24,305 nucleotides of DNA from positions 1-24,305 of the forward strand of contig CAJMLL010000036.1 of assembly GCA_905214225.1 (NCBI GenBank), given 5' to 3'. Below the pieces are notes generated by a model that saw only the letters and a list, made by a program, of their open reading frames with translations, ran no database searches and was not told the DNA's origin. Every line of letters starts with the position of its first letter. The stretch's first letter is position 1. The DNA comes from an uncultured bacterium. Its GTDB lineage: Bacteria > Bacillota > Clostridia > Peptostreptococcales > Anaerovoracaceae. This document shows positions 6,731 through 15,275 of this stretch, in pieces. The position numbers and the translations under genes are program-made.

Positions 6731-7414
6731 ATGGTTCATATTGGAAATGACTGGGACGACCTGCTGAAGGATGATTTCGCGGGGGAAAACTACCAGCAGC
6801 TCCGCCGCTTTCTCTATCATGAGTATAAGACGGAGACGGTCTACCCGGACATGTATGACATTTTCAACGCATTAAAGTACACACCCTACCATGAGGTGAA
6901 GGCGGTGATTCTGGGGCAGGACCCTTATCATGAGCCGGGACAGGCACAGGGTCTGGCCTTTTCGGTTCAAAAGGGCGTGCAGCAGCCGCCGTCACTGGTA
7001 AATATTTTTAAGGAGCTTCAGGACGACCTGGGCATCGCGCCGCCGCCTCCGGACAACGGATGTCTGGTTCCGTGGGCCAGGCAGGGTGTTCTGCTTCTGA
7101 ATACGGTCCTGACGGTGCGCGCGCACCAGGCGAATTCCCACAGGGGACACGGCTGGGAGCAGCTGACAGACCGGATCATTGAGCTTCTGAATCAGAGAGA
7201 AAAACCGATGGTCTTTATCCTGTGGGGCGGAAATGCGAAGTCAAAGATTCCGCTGATTACAGGACGTCAGCATCTGGTGTTAAGCGGACCGCATCCGAGC
7301 CCGCTGTCGGCTTACCGGGGATTTTTCGGAGGACGCTACTTTTCCAGGACGAATGCGTTTCTGGAGAGCTGCGGGCAGACGCCGATCGACTGGAGACTGA
7401 CGGATCAGAATTAA
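6731..7414 (+). CDS. ung: Uracil-DNA glycosylase
   Basis: Family 1 uracil-DNA glycosylase removes uracil from DNA as the first step of base excision repair. The catalytic water-activating loop GQDPYH is present with Asp at residue 64, and the leucine loop HPSPLSA has His at residue 188, matching the two catalytic residues of E. coli Ung. WGGNAKSK precedes it. The chosen ATG gives 227 residues starting MVHIGNDWDD, as in Firmicute relatives, with AAGGAGAG at 6713-6720. A TTG at 6722 is in frame but too close to that site. It appears monocistronic. Confidence 0.97.
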   Translation: MVHIGNDWDDLLKDDFAGENYQQLRRFLYHEYKTETVYPDMYDIFNALKYTPYHEVKAVILGQDPYHEPGQAQGLAFSVQKGVQQPPSLVNIFKELQDDLGIAPPPPDNGCLVPWARQGVLLLNTVLTVRAHQANSHRGHGWEQLTDRIIELLNQREKPMVFILWGGNAKSKIPLITGRQHLVLSGPHPSPLSAYRGFFGGRYFSRTNAFLESCGQTPIDWRLTDQN

Positions 7415-7467
7415 CTTTTCTTCCCCGCCGGCCGCGGGAAAATGGAGATTCCTGCCAGGCTGCAATA

Positions 7468-7496
7468 TTGAATATGGTGCTTTTCTGTGCTATTAT
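7468..7496 (+). promoter_or_regulatory. Promoter of bipA
   Basis: TTGAAT (7468-7473) and TATTAT (7491-7496) are separated by 17 nt, a good sigma-A promoter 37 nt before the start codon. Confidence 0.75.
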
Positions 7497-7533
7497 TAGT
7501 TGTTAGTTTGGAAAAGGAAAAGAAGGGAAATAC

Positions 7534-9420
7534 ATGGGAAATAAACAGAAAATCATCAATATCGCGGTTATCGCGCACGTCGATGCCGGAAAATCCACTC
7601 TGGTTGACGCTTTCCTCGCACAGAGCCACGTCTTTCGTGAAAATGAGGAAGTCGTAGACTGCGTCATGGACAGCGATGCCATCGAGCGTGAGCGTGGAAT
7701 TACAATTTATTCCAAGAACTGCTCCATCATGCATAACGACGTAAAGATCAATATCGTCGACACACCGGGACACGCCGACTTTTCTTCAGAGGTTGAGCGT
7801 ATCATGAAGACGGTGGACACGGTTATCCTGCTGGTAGACTCCAGCGAGGGGCCGATGCCGCAGACCAGATTTGTACTGAGCAAGTCACTGGAGCAGGGTC
7901 TGAACCCGATTCTGTTCATTAATAAGATTGATAAGAAGGATGCCAGAATCGACGAGGTTGTCGATGAGGTATATGAGCTGTTCATGGATCTGAATGCCAA
8001 TGACGATCAGCTTGACTTCCCGATTCTGTACGGAATTGCCCGTCAGGGAATCGCCGTAAAGGATCCGAAGGAAGCAGAGAGCGTCATCGTCGGAGAGGGT
8101 CCGGAGAAGATGAAGCATACGCCGGAAGGATACGGCGGACTGAACATCAACCCGCTTCTGGACACCATCATCGAGCACTGCGATCCATATCCGGATAAGA
8201 GCGATGAGCCGCTGCAGATGCAGGTCTGCCAGCTGGCTTACGATGACTATATCGGCCGTCTGGGAATCGGAAGAATTACCCAGGGCACATTGAAAGAGGC
8301 GCAGGTTGTCGGTGTCGCAAGAGAAGACGGAAGCATCGACGAGCGTAAGATCAACCAGGTATTCGTATACCGCGGGCTGAAGCGTACACCGGTTTCCGAG
8401 GCACAGTGCGGAGACATCGTAGTTGTATCTGGTATTTCCGATATTTCCATCGGAGAGACCCTGGTCGATCCGCAGAACCCGATGCCGATGGACATGATTC
8501 AGATTGAAGAGCCGACACTGTCCATGGAATTCATGGTCAACTCTTCACCATTTGCCGGAAAGTCCGGAAAGTTCGTCACATCCAGACATATCAGAGAGAG
8601 ACTGGAGAAGGAACTGGAGGTCAATGTCGGACTCCGTGTAGAAGAGACGGATTCCACAGACTGCTTCAAGGTTTCCGGAAGAGGAGAACTTCACCTGTCC
8701 ATCCTGATTGAGAATATGAGAAGAGAAGGATATGAACTTGCGGTATCCAAGCCGGAAGTCATTATCCATAAAGATAAAGACGGAAAGAAGCTGGAGCCTG
8801 TCCAGGAAGTCATCTGCTCCGTTCCTGACCAGTACGCGGGCGCGGTTATCAATGCGCTGAACCTGCGCAAGGGAATGATGACCCAGATGAATTCCGAGAA
8901 TGGCTACACCAGACTGGAGTACCACGTTCCGATGAGAGGCCTGCTGGGCTACCGTTCCGAGTTCATCAACGCCACACACGGAGAAGGCACCATGGAACAG
9001 AGATTCCTCGATTTTGAGCCGTACAAGGGAGAAATCAAGGATCGTACGAATGGTGTTGCAATCGCCATTGAAGAGGGAACATGCACACCGTATGCCATCT
9101 TCAATATCCAGGAGCGTGTCCAGATGTTCGTTGCGCCTGGAGACCACGTCTACGAGGGAATGATCGTCGGCATGAACTCCAGAGGAGACGATATGGAAGT
9201 CAACCCGTGCAAGGCCAAGAAAGTCAGCAACCAGCGTGCTGCCGGATCCGATGACACGATCAAGCTGACACCGCCGAGAGTCTTCAGCCTTGAGGAAGCG
9301 CTGGAGTTCATCGCAGAGGATGAGCTGGTCGAGGTAACACCGGATGCCATCCGTCTGAGAAAGAAGCTTCTGCATGAGCTCGACAGAAGAAGAGCCTACA
9401 ACGCGGCCCACAGACGTTAG
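7534..9420 (+). CDS. typA: Translational GTPase BipA/TypA
   Basis: BipA is an EF-G-like GTPase that binds the 70S ribosome and helps 50S assembly and stress adaptation. The 628-residue length is slightly above the usual 605-615. The G domain shows G1 AHVDAGKST (residues 14-22), the switch sequence ERERGITI, G3 DTPGHADF with the catalytic His, and G4 NKID. Domain II, the EF-G-like domain III/V and the BipA-specific C-terminus (GGDD-like SRGDDMEVNPCKAKKVSN, then LEEALEFIAEDELVEVTP) follow. G1 is AHVDAGKST rather than the common AHVDHGKTT. The ATG follows AGAAGGGAAATAC. Confidence 0.96.
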   Translation: MGNKQKIINIAVIAHVDAGKSTLVDAFLAQSHVFRENEEVVDCVMDSDAIERERGITIYSKNCSIMHNDVKINIVDTPGHADFSSEVERIMKTVDTVILLVDSSEGPMPQTRFVLSKSLEQGLNPILFINKIDKKDARIDEVVDEVYELFMDLNANDDQLDFPILYGIARQGIAVKDPKEAESVIVGEGPEKMKHTPEGYGGLNINPLLDTIIEHCDPYPDKSDEPLQMQVCQLAYDDYIGRLGIGRITQGTLKEAQVVGVAREDGSIDERKINQVFVYRGLKRTPVSEAQCGDIVVVSGISDISIGETLVDPQNPMPMDMIQIEEPTLSMEFMVNSSPFAGKSGKFVTSRHIRERLEKELEVNVGLRVEETDSTDCFKVSGRGELHLSILIENMRREGYELAVSKPEVIIHKDKDGKKLEPVQEVICSVPDQYAGAVINALNLRKGMMTQMNSENGYTRLEYHVPMRGLLGYRSEFINATHGEGTMEQRFLDFEPYKGEIKDRTNGVAIAIEEGTCTPYAIFNIQERVQMFVAPGDHVYEGMIVGMNSRGDDMEVNPCKAKKVSNQRAAGSDDTIKLTPPRVFSLEEALEFIAEDELVEVTPDAIRLRKKLLHELDRRRAYNAAHRR

Positions 9421-9470
9421 GAAATCCGCAGAGGACAAAATCCGAAAGGGCAAGGAGTTATCATGAAAAC

Positions 9471-9522
9471 GACTCCCCGGAAGCTGCTTCCGGCAGACCG
9501 TCAGAAACGGAAATCCGGAGTC
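9471..9522. other. Candidate three-way-junction structure after bipA
   Basis: GACTCC (9471-9476) pairs with GGAGTC (9517-9522). Inside are the perfect hairpin CCGGAAGC-T-GCTTCCGG (9477-9493; the tip must open to leave a loop) and CCGT-CAGAA-ACGG (9498-9510). The nested, gap-free arrangement argues for function as RNA or as a DNA cruciform-type repeat. No U-run follows, so it is not a typical terminator. Confidence 0.45.
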
Positions 9523-9655
9523 AGAGCAGACAGGTATGAATTTCCATATAAAAATCGTATCTGAAAAAAGCAAAAAACAGAATTGTTTTCCCGTTAAAAA
9601 GGGAATATCCTATATACAGAGATACATGAATACAGCGGTCAGAGAATTTTACAGG

Positions 9656-9786
9656 GCGGGCAGAGGAAAAGCCTCTGCCGCCGGGAAGGGCATCGGTCCG
9701 GATGGCGTAAAAGCCGCCGGAAAGTCCTCCCGGAGCCGCCTTGCGGAATTTTCTGACCTCTCTGGGACCTGCAGGGTCAGAAAATT
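9656..9786 (+). ncRNA. Candidate structured RNA or leader element, four consecutive stems
   Basis: Stem 1: GGCAGAGG (9659-9666) with CCTCTGCC (9672-9679), loop AAAAG. Stem 2: CCGGGA (9681-9686) with TCCCGG (9728-9733), enclosing TCCGG/CCGGA and GGC/GCC around a GTAAAA loop. Stem 3: CCGC-CTT-GCGG (9736-9746). Stem 4: AATTTTCTGACC (9747-9758) with its exact complement at 9775-9786. Nearly every base from 9656 to 9758 is paired. It ends 69 nt before the pyruvate carboxylase start. It fits no riboswitch family I know; it may be an attenuator, a small RNA or a genomic repeat. Confidence 0.45.
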
Positions 9787-9854
9787 AAATTTTGTCCATC
9801 AAATATTGCTTTAATTGCTATATATAAAATATCAGCTAAGATGGGAGTTTGAAT

Positions 9855-12800
9855 ATGGGAGAGATAAGGAAGTTTAAGAGGGTCCTGGTCGCAAACCGCG
9901 GCGAGATCGCAATCCGTGTCATCCGTGCATGTAAAGAGCTCGGAATCCGTACTGTTGCGATTTACTCTGAAGAGGACAGAGATGCGCTGTTCCGCACCAA
10001 GGCCGACGAAGCGTATCAGATCGGCAGAGGCAAAGCGCCGGTTGATGCTTACCTGGGAATTGACGAGATCATTTCTCTGGCAAAGGCAAAGGGCGTAGAT
10101 GCCATTCACCCGGGCTATGGATTCCTGGCAGAGAACCCGGAATTCCCGGATGCCTGCGAGAAGGCCGGGATCGAGTTCATCGGACCGACAAGCGCAATGA
10201 TGAACGCTCTGGGCGACAAGATTCAGTCTAAGATCGTTGCCTCCAAGGTTAACGTTCAGGCTATCCCTGGTGTGGAGAAATCTATCGACACAGCAGAGGA
10301 AGCGGCTGAGGTCGCAGACAAGATCGGTTACCCGGTTATGCTGAAGGCAGCTGCCGGCGGCGGCGGACGCGGAATGCGTGTCGTAAGAGGCAGCGAGAAC
10401 ATCAAGAGTGAGTATGAGACGGCAAAGAGAGAAGCCGCCAAGGCATTCGGAAACGATACGATTTTCATCGAGAAATACGTTGAGGATCCGAAGCACATCG
10501 AGGTTCAGGTTCTGGGCGATAAGGAAGGAAACATCGTTCACCTGTTCGAGAGAGACTGCTCCGTACAGAGACGTCATCAGAAGGTCATCGAGTTCACACC
10601 GGCTCTGGTGCTGACCGACGAGCAGAGAGAGTCCCTGTGCAATGATGCACTGAAGATTGCAAGAGCCGTTAACTACAGAAGTGCAGGTACGGTTGAGTTC
10701 CTGTTCGACAAGCACGGCAACCACTACTTCATCGAGATGAACCCGAGAATTCAGGTTGAGCATACCGTTTCAGAGCTGACAACCGGAATCGACATCGTTC
10801 AGGCACAGATCCTGATCGCCGAGGGATATACTCTGGATTCACCGGAGATCGGCATTCGCAGCCAGAAGGACATCAAGCAGCACGGATATGCGATCCAGTG
10901 CCGTGTAACAACAGAGGATCCGGCAAGCGGATTTGCTCCTGACACCGGTACAATTGAAGAGTACCGTTCCGCATCTGGTTTCGGAATCCGTCTGGACGGA
11001 GGCAACGGCTTCACAGGTTCCGTCGTAAGCCCGTATTACGATTCCCTGCTGGTCAAGGTAACGGCGTTCTCCAGAACATTCGAGGATACCTGCCGCAAGG
11101 CTATCCGTGCTCTGAATGAGACAGACATCAAGGGTGTAAAGACCAATAAGGGATTCCTGCTGAACGTACTGAACCATCCGACATTCCGTGAAGGTAAGTG
11201 CGACACCGGATTTATCGCAAACAATCCGGAACTGCTTGACATCAAGCCGCAGGATGACCGCGAAGGAAAGGTCCTGAAATTCCTCGGAAACAAGATTGTC
11301 AACGAGACCAAGGGACACAAGCCGCAGTTCAACGTTCCGGTATTCCCGCGCATTTCGAAGACAGAAATCAACACTCTGTCCGGAACCAAGCAGATGCTGG
11401 ATAAGAACGGCCCGGAATATGTTTCCAAGTGGGCCCGTGATCAGAAGAAGCTGCTGATCACTGATACAACAATGAGAGACGCACAGCAGTCTCTGATGGC
11501 TACACGTATGAGAACCCGCGACATGGAGAAGATCGCACCGGCATACGCCAAGTATGCGAAGGATTTCTTCTCTCTGGAGATGTGGGGCGGAGCTACATTC
11601 GATACTTCCTATCGTTTCCTGAAGGAATCTCCGTGGGAGAGACTGGATACACTTCGTGAGAAGATTCCGGATGTACTGTTCCAGATGCTGATCAGAGGCG
11701 CCAACGCTGTAGGATATAAGAACTATCCGGATAACGTCATCCGTGAGTTCGTAAAGCAGTCCGCAAAGAGCGGAATCGATGTATTCCGTATCTTCGACTC
11801 TCTGAACTGGATTCCGGGCATGGAAGTTGCTCTGGATGAGGTTCTGAACCAGGGTAAGATCGCTGAGGCGACAATGTGCTACACAGGCGATATTCTGGAT
11901 ACCAACAGAGACAAGTACACGCTGGACTACTATGTAAAGATGGCGAAGGAACTGGAGAAGAGAGGAACACACATCCTGGGAATCAAGGATATGAGTTCCC
12001 TGCTGAAGCCGATGGCTGCACGCAAGCTGATCCGTGCCCTGAAGCAGGAGATCGGAATTCCAATTCACCTGCATACACACGACACCAGCGGAAACGGCGT
12101 AGCTACCGTACTGATGGCTGCACAGGCAGGATGCGACATCGTAGACTGCGCGTTCAACAGCATGTCCGGACTGACTTCACAGCCGGCTCTGAATACCGTC
12201 GTTGCTGCTCTGGAGAATTCCGACAGAGACACAGATATCGATCCGGATGGTCTGCAGGCAATTTCCGATTACTGGGCAGACGTCCGTCCGGTTTACAAGC
12301 AGTTTGAATCCGGACTGCAGGCTGCATCCGCAGAAATCTACAAGTATGAGATTCCTGGCGGCCAGTATTCCAACCTCAAGCCGCAGGTTGAGAGCTTCGG
12401 ACTTGGCCACAAGTTCACAGAAGTCAAGGAAATGTACAGACAGGTTAACCAGATGCTCGGCGATATCGTAAAGGTAACACCTTCTTCCAAGGCAGTCGGC
12501 GATATGGCGATCTTCATGGTACAGAACGGCCTGACTCCGGAGAATATCCTGGAGAAAGGAAAGGGCATGGACTTCCCGGATTCCATCGTATCCTTCTTCG
12601 AGGGCATGATGGGACAGCCGGAAGGCGGCTTCAATAAGGAACTGCAGAAGGTTGTTCTGAAGGATAAGAAGCCGATCACATGCAGACCGGGAGAGCTGCT
12701 GCCGCCAGAGGACTTCGATTACATTAAGTCCGGACTGCAGAAGTACTTCGATCTGGAAGGAACCGACAGAGAAGCCATTTCCTACGCAATGTATCCAAAG

Positions 12801-13301
12801 GTCTATGAGGACTATCTGAAGAGCCTGAAGAAGGACGGAAACTTCCGCAGAATGGGATCCGACATCTTCTTCCACGGCCTGGCAGTCGGCGAGACCTGTG
12901 AGGTTGACATCGATGAAGGAAAAACTCTGGTCATCACACTGGATGAAGTTCGCGATGTTGATGCAGAAGGATATCGTGACGTTGTATTCAGATGCAACGG
13001 AAATTCAAGAGTTATCCGTGTAAAGGATAAGTCTGTAGAAACAACCGCTTCTGCTGCTGCAACCAGATATGCTGAGGAGGGCGATCCGAATGAGATCGGC
13101 GCCAACATCCCTGGAAATATCGTCAAGGTACTGGTAAAAGAAGGAGACTCTGTAAACGAGGGAGATCCGGTTGCTGTTATCGAGGCGATGAAGATGGAGA
13201 CAAACATCATTTCCACAGCAACAGGAACCATTCAGGAGATCTGCGTCAAGGAAGGCGACGCTGTAAAGTCTAACCAGCTTGTTGCAGTCATCTCTGAATA
13301 A
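9855..13301 (+). CDS. pyc: Pyruvate carboxylase
   Basis: The biotin enzyme makes oxaloacetate from pyruvate, bicarbonate and ATP (anaplerosis, gluconeogenesis, amino-acid supply). The 1148 residues are normal for the single-chain form. Domains in order: biotin carboxylase (KRVLVANRGEIAIRVIRACK at the start; ATP-grasp glycine loop GGGGRGMRVV near 168; IEMNPRIQVEHTV), carboxyltransferase (ITDTTMRDAQQSLMATRMRT near 533; metal-binding and substrate motif HLHTHDTSGNG), the PC tetramerisation region, and a C-terminal biotinyl domain with EAMKMET, Lys 1113 being the biotinylated residue. ATG 9855 follows GGGAG with a 7-nt spacer; a TTG two codons upstream is less likely. It stands alone, with a strong terminator after it. 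Confidence 0.97.
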   Translation: MGEIRKFKRVLVANRGEIAIRVIRACKELGIRTVAIYSEEDRDALFRTKADEAYQIGRGKAPVDAYLGIDEIISLAKAKGVDAIHPGYGFLAENPEFPDACEKAGIEFIGPTSAMMNALGDKIQSKIVASKVNVQAIPGVEKSIDTAEEAAEVADKIGYPVMLKAAAGGGGRGMRVVRGSENIKSEYETAKREAAKAFGNDTIFIEKYVEDPKHIEVQVLGDKEGNIVHLFERDCSVQRRHQKVIEFTPALVLTDEQRESLCNDALKIARAVNYRSAGTVEFLFDKHGNHYFIEMNPRIQVEHTVSELTTGIDIVQAQILIAEGYTLDSPEIGIRSQKDIKQHGYAIQCRVTTEDPASGFAPDTGTIEEYRSASGFGIRLDGGNGFTGSVVSPYYDSLLVKVTAFSRTFEDTCRKAIRALNETDIKGVKTNKGFLLNVLNHPTFREGKCDTGFIANNPELLDIKPQDDREGKVLKFLGNKIVNETKGHKPQFNVPVFPRISKTEINTLSGTKQMLDKNGPEYVSKWARDQKKLLITDTTMRDAQQSLMATRMRTRDMEKIAPAYAKYAKDFFSLEMWGGATFDTSYRFLKESPWERLDTLREKIPDVLFQMLIRGANAVGYKNYPDNVIREFVKQSAKSGIDVFRIFDSLNWIPGMEVALDEVLNQGKIAEATMCYTGDILDTNRDKYTLDYYVKMAKELEKRGTHILGIKDMSSLLKPMAARKLIRALKQEIGIPIHLHTHDTSGNGVATVLMAAQAGCDIVDCAFNSMSGLTSQPALNTVVAALENSDRDTDIDPDGLQAISDYWADVRPVYKQFESGLQAASAEIYKYEIPGGQYSNLKPQVESFGLGHKFTEVKEMYRQVNQMLGDIVKVTPSSKAVGDMAIFMVQNGLTPENILEKGKGMDFPDSIVSFFEGMMGQPEGGFNKELQKVVLKDKKPITCRPGELLPPEDFDYIKSGLQKYFDLEGTDREAISYAMYPKVYEDYLKSLKKDGNFRRMGSDIFFHGLAVGETCEVDIDEGKTLVITLDEVRDVDAEGYRDVVFRCNGNSRVIRVKDKSVETTASAAATRYAEEGDPNEIGANIPGNIVKVLVKEGDSVNEGDPVAVIEAMKMETNIISTATGTIQEICVKEGDAVKSNQLVAVISE

Positions 13302-13336
13302 TTGAAATCCATACGAATCAAAATGAGATCGTATAA

Positions 13337-13394
13337 GGAGGCTGTGACTCCGGGCTGCGTAAACGCAGCCCGGGGCCGCGGCTTCCTTTTTCTT
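13337..13394 (+). terminator. Strong terminator of pyc
   Basis: CCGGGCTGCG (13350-13359), a TAAA loop and CGCAGCCCGG (13364-13373) form a perfect 10-bp hairpin. A second outer stem, GGAGGCTGTG (13337-13346) with CGCGGCTTCC (13377-13386), pairs using three G-U pairs. TTTTTCTTT follows. Confidence 0.93.
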
Positions 13395-13404
13395 TACATC
13401 AGGA

Positions 13405-13433
13405 TTGCAGGAATGTTACAAATGCAGTAAAAT
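13405..13433 (+). promoter_or_regulatory. Putative promoter of the DUF47-pit operon
   Basis: TAAAAT (13428-13433) is a good -10. TTGCAG (13405-13410) stands 17 nt upstream as a weak -35. No Pho-box-like repeats are evident. Confidence 0.45.
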
Positions 13434-13474
13434 AAAGTCGTATATCTGATGCATGTAAAGAATGGAAGAGCAAT

Positions 13475-14089
13475 ATGAAGAGAAGGAAAAATCAGCTCCT
13501 GGAAGGACTTCTGGAGATTGCAGAGAATCTTCAGGAAAGCGGAGCATATTTCAGCGATTTTGAAATTACAGGACCGGAAAGTCTGGAAGAGTTTTCCAGA
13601 AAAATGAAGGAAATGGAAAGCAAAGGCGACAACATCGTCCATGAAGTCATGGTTGAATTAAACCGCAGTCTGATTACGCCGCTGGATCAGGAAGATATCC
13701 TGGCACTTGCGGAGGCATTAGACACGGTACTGGACTGCATGGAGGAAGGATCGGCCTTTTTCTATATGTATAATTATGTCCATATGGATAAGTATGTAGA
13801 ATCTTTCCGCCATCATATCAAACGCTGCACAGCAGAAATCTGTCCGTGCATCCGTCACCTTTCCGAGCGGAGCCTCGTGCAGATAAAGAAGCACACCATC
13901 AAGATCAAGACGATCGAAGAGGAATGCGATACCATCGAGAGAGAAGCCATTCACGATCTGTTCCAGGTAGAAAAGGATCCGATCCGTCTGATCAAATACA
14001 AGGACCTCTACCATATTCTGGAATCGGTTGTAGATTCATGCCAGCACGTCGCAAAAGAGCTGGATTCCATCGTCATGAAGAACGCGTAA
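13475..14089 (+). CDS. DUF47 family (PhoU-like) protein, Pit accessory
   Basis: The 204-residue, all-helical protein belongs to the DUF47 family, distant relatives of PhoU usually encoded directly before a Pit transporter. Features include KMKEMESKGDNIVHEV and TIEEECDTIEREAIHDLF, the two E-x-x-x-D-type helical repeats that bind metal ions in PhoU-like proteins, and DQEDILALAEALD between them. No membrane segment is visible, so it is cytoplasmic. It likely modulates the phosphate transporter encoded 22 nt downstream (inference from context). Confidence 0.9.
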   Translation: MKRRKNQLLEGLLEIAENLQESGAYFSDFEITGPESLEEFSRKMKEMESKGDNIVHEVMVELNRSLITPLDQEDILALAEALDTVLDCMEEGSAFFYMYNYVHMDKYVESFRHHIKRCTAEICPCIRHLSERSLVQIKKHTIKIKTIEEECDTIEREAIHDLFQVEKDPIRLIKYKDLYHILESVVDSCQHVAKELDSIVMKNA

Positions 14090-14111
14090 AAGAATTTGGG
14101 AGCAGAGAAGA

Positions 14112-15098
14112 ATGATTCAACTATATTTTATAATTGCACTGGCCCTGCTGTTCGATTTCATCAACGGTTTTCATGATACGGCCAATGCGATCGCCACAGC
14201 GGTGTCCACACGCGCCATCCGTCTCCGCTATGCGATTATTATGGCGGCCTGTATGAACTTCATCGGAGCTGTCCTCTTTACCGGTGTTGCAGAAACTATC
14301 GCGACCGGAGTCGTCGATCTGAATCAGGTAAAAGAAGGGCCTCTGGTCATGATCGTTGCACTGCTGTCTGCGGTGCTGTGGAATCTGGCTACCTGGTATT
14401 TTGGAATCCCGAGCAGTTCGTCCCACGCGCTGATCGGATCACTGGCCGGAGCCGCGCTGGGAGATGCCGGCATGCACGCGGTGAATTTCCACGGATTTAT
14501 TACAATCTTTATCTCCCTGATTGCATCACCGCTCATTGCCTTCTGCGTCGGTTACCTTTTGTTCACAATCATAAAACTGACCGCGAGATCCATCAGCATT
14601 TACCGCGCCAACACAGGACTGCGCCGGGTGCAGATCTTCACCGCCGCGCTGCAGGCCTTCTCACATGGATCCAACGACGCGCAGAAGTCCATGGGTGTCA
14701 TCACCATGGCGCTCGTCTCCTTCGGAATTCAGAGTCAAATGATCGTCCCGCACTGGGTGCAGATTGCCTGCGCGACAGCCATGACCCTGGGAACCTCCGT
14801 CGGCGGCTGGAGAATCATTAAAACCGTCGGAACGCAGATCATGAAACTGAAACCGATCAATGGAGTTGCGGCAGATATTTCCTCCTCGCTGATCATTCAG
14901 ATCGCCACCCACCTCGACCTGCCGGTCAGCACCACACAGGTTATTTCCTCGTCCATCATGGGCGTAGGCGCCTCCGTCCGGAAGAAGGGTGTGAAGTGGG
15001 GAACTGCAGTCAAGATGTTCGCCTCCTGGTTCATTACCGTTCCGGTGACCATTGCTGTTTCCTTCGTCTTGTTCCAGCTGATTCATTTTTTTGTCTGA
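14112..15098 (+). CDS. pit: PiT family inorganic phosphate transporter
   Basis: Low-affinity phosphate (metal-phosphate) symporter in the cytoplasmic membrane. Both PiT signature repeats are visible: DFINGFHDTANAIATAVST near the N-terminus and FSHGSNDAQKSMGVI in the middle, in the inverted-repeat arrangement typical of the family. About ten hydrophobic segments are seen in 328 residues, the usual size for bacterial short-form members. GGGAG at 14098-14102 serves as the ribosome binding site. The short gap indicates coexpression with the DUF47 gene. Confidence 0.95.
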   Translation: MIQLYFIIALALLFDFINGFHDTANAIATAVSTRAIRLRYAIIMAACMNFIGAVLFTGVAETIATGVVDLNQVKEGPLVMIVALLSAVLWNLATWYFGIPSSSSHALIGSLAGAALGDAGMHAVNFHGFITIFISLIASPLIAFCVGYLLFTIIKLTARSISIYRANTGLRRVQIFTAALQAFSHGSNDAQKSMGVITMALVSFGIQSQMIVPHWVQIACATAMTLGTSVGGWRIIKTVGTQIMKLKPINGVAADISSSLIIQIATHLDLPVSTTQVISSSIMGVGASVRKKGVKWGTAVKMFASWFITVPVTIAVSFVLFQLIHFFV

Positions 15099-15173
15099 CA
15101 AAAGAAAAAAGCAAGGAAATCTGGCCGTCTGCGCCTGAAGTACAGCCTTGCGTACACCATACTGAGATTTTTT

Positions 15174-15182
15174 TGCTATAAT
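15174..15182 (+). promoter_or_regulatory. Extended -10 promoter before the PLP decarboxylase gene
   Basis: TGC precedes a consensus TATAAT (15177-15182), so a -35 is not strictly needed. A T-run lies immediately upstream at 15168-15174. Confidence 0.65.
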
Positions 15183-15202
15183 AATAATAGAAAATTGTAA
15201 AT

Positions 15203-15241
15203 CGATCGTGTGCACCGGAAAAACGGCTGATTATACGATCG
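15203..15241 (+). promoter_or_regulatory. Leader hairpin of the PLP decarboxylase gene
   Basis: CGATCGT (15203-15209) pairs exactly with ACGATCG (15235-15241), with a CCG/CGG inner stem (15215-15217/15224-15226). It begins about 20 nt after the -10 and ends 20 nt before AAGGAG. Function unknown; it could stabilise the mRNA 5' end or act as an operator. Confidence 0.45.
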
Positions 15242-15275
15242 GTATGTCCGGAAAAATAATGAAGGAGAAGAGATC

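Larger units (their letters stand above)
9421..9854. other. 434-bp intergenic region, densely structured, no supported gene
   Basis: The only long open frame (9536-9814) has no ribosome binding site, runs through all the hairpins and looks non-coding. The region holds a possible three-way junction at 9471-9522, a TTCCC/GGGAA hairpin at 9588-9605, four consecutive stems at 9656-9786, two copies of the ATTTTGTC motif (reverse at 9434-9441, forward at 9787-9794), and an AT-rich stretch before the pyruvate carboxylase gene that probably carries its promoter. Confidence 0.6.

Noticed and set aside
7423..7445. Hairpin TTCCC(C)GC/GCGGGAA after ung as a terminator
   Set aside because: It has a bulge and no T-run on either strand, so it was not listed.
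8545..9573. 342-residue minus-strand open frame opposite bipA
   Set aside because: Antisense to the BipA domains and without recognisable motifs.
9536..9814. Plus-strand open frame of 92 residues between bipA and pyc
   Set aside because: No ribosome binding site, basic low-complexity product, and it runs through consecutive perfect stems that explain the sequence better as structure.
9777..12080. Long minus-strand open frames opposite the pyruvate carboxylase gene
   Set aside because: Shadow frames of a well-supported gene, with Cys/Leu-rich sequence typical of antisense translation.
15203..15241. Known riboswitch upstream of the LysA-like gene (lysine or other)
   Set aside because: The leader is too short and lacks the conserved cores of the lysine, SAM or T-box classes; only a simple hairpin is supported.
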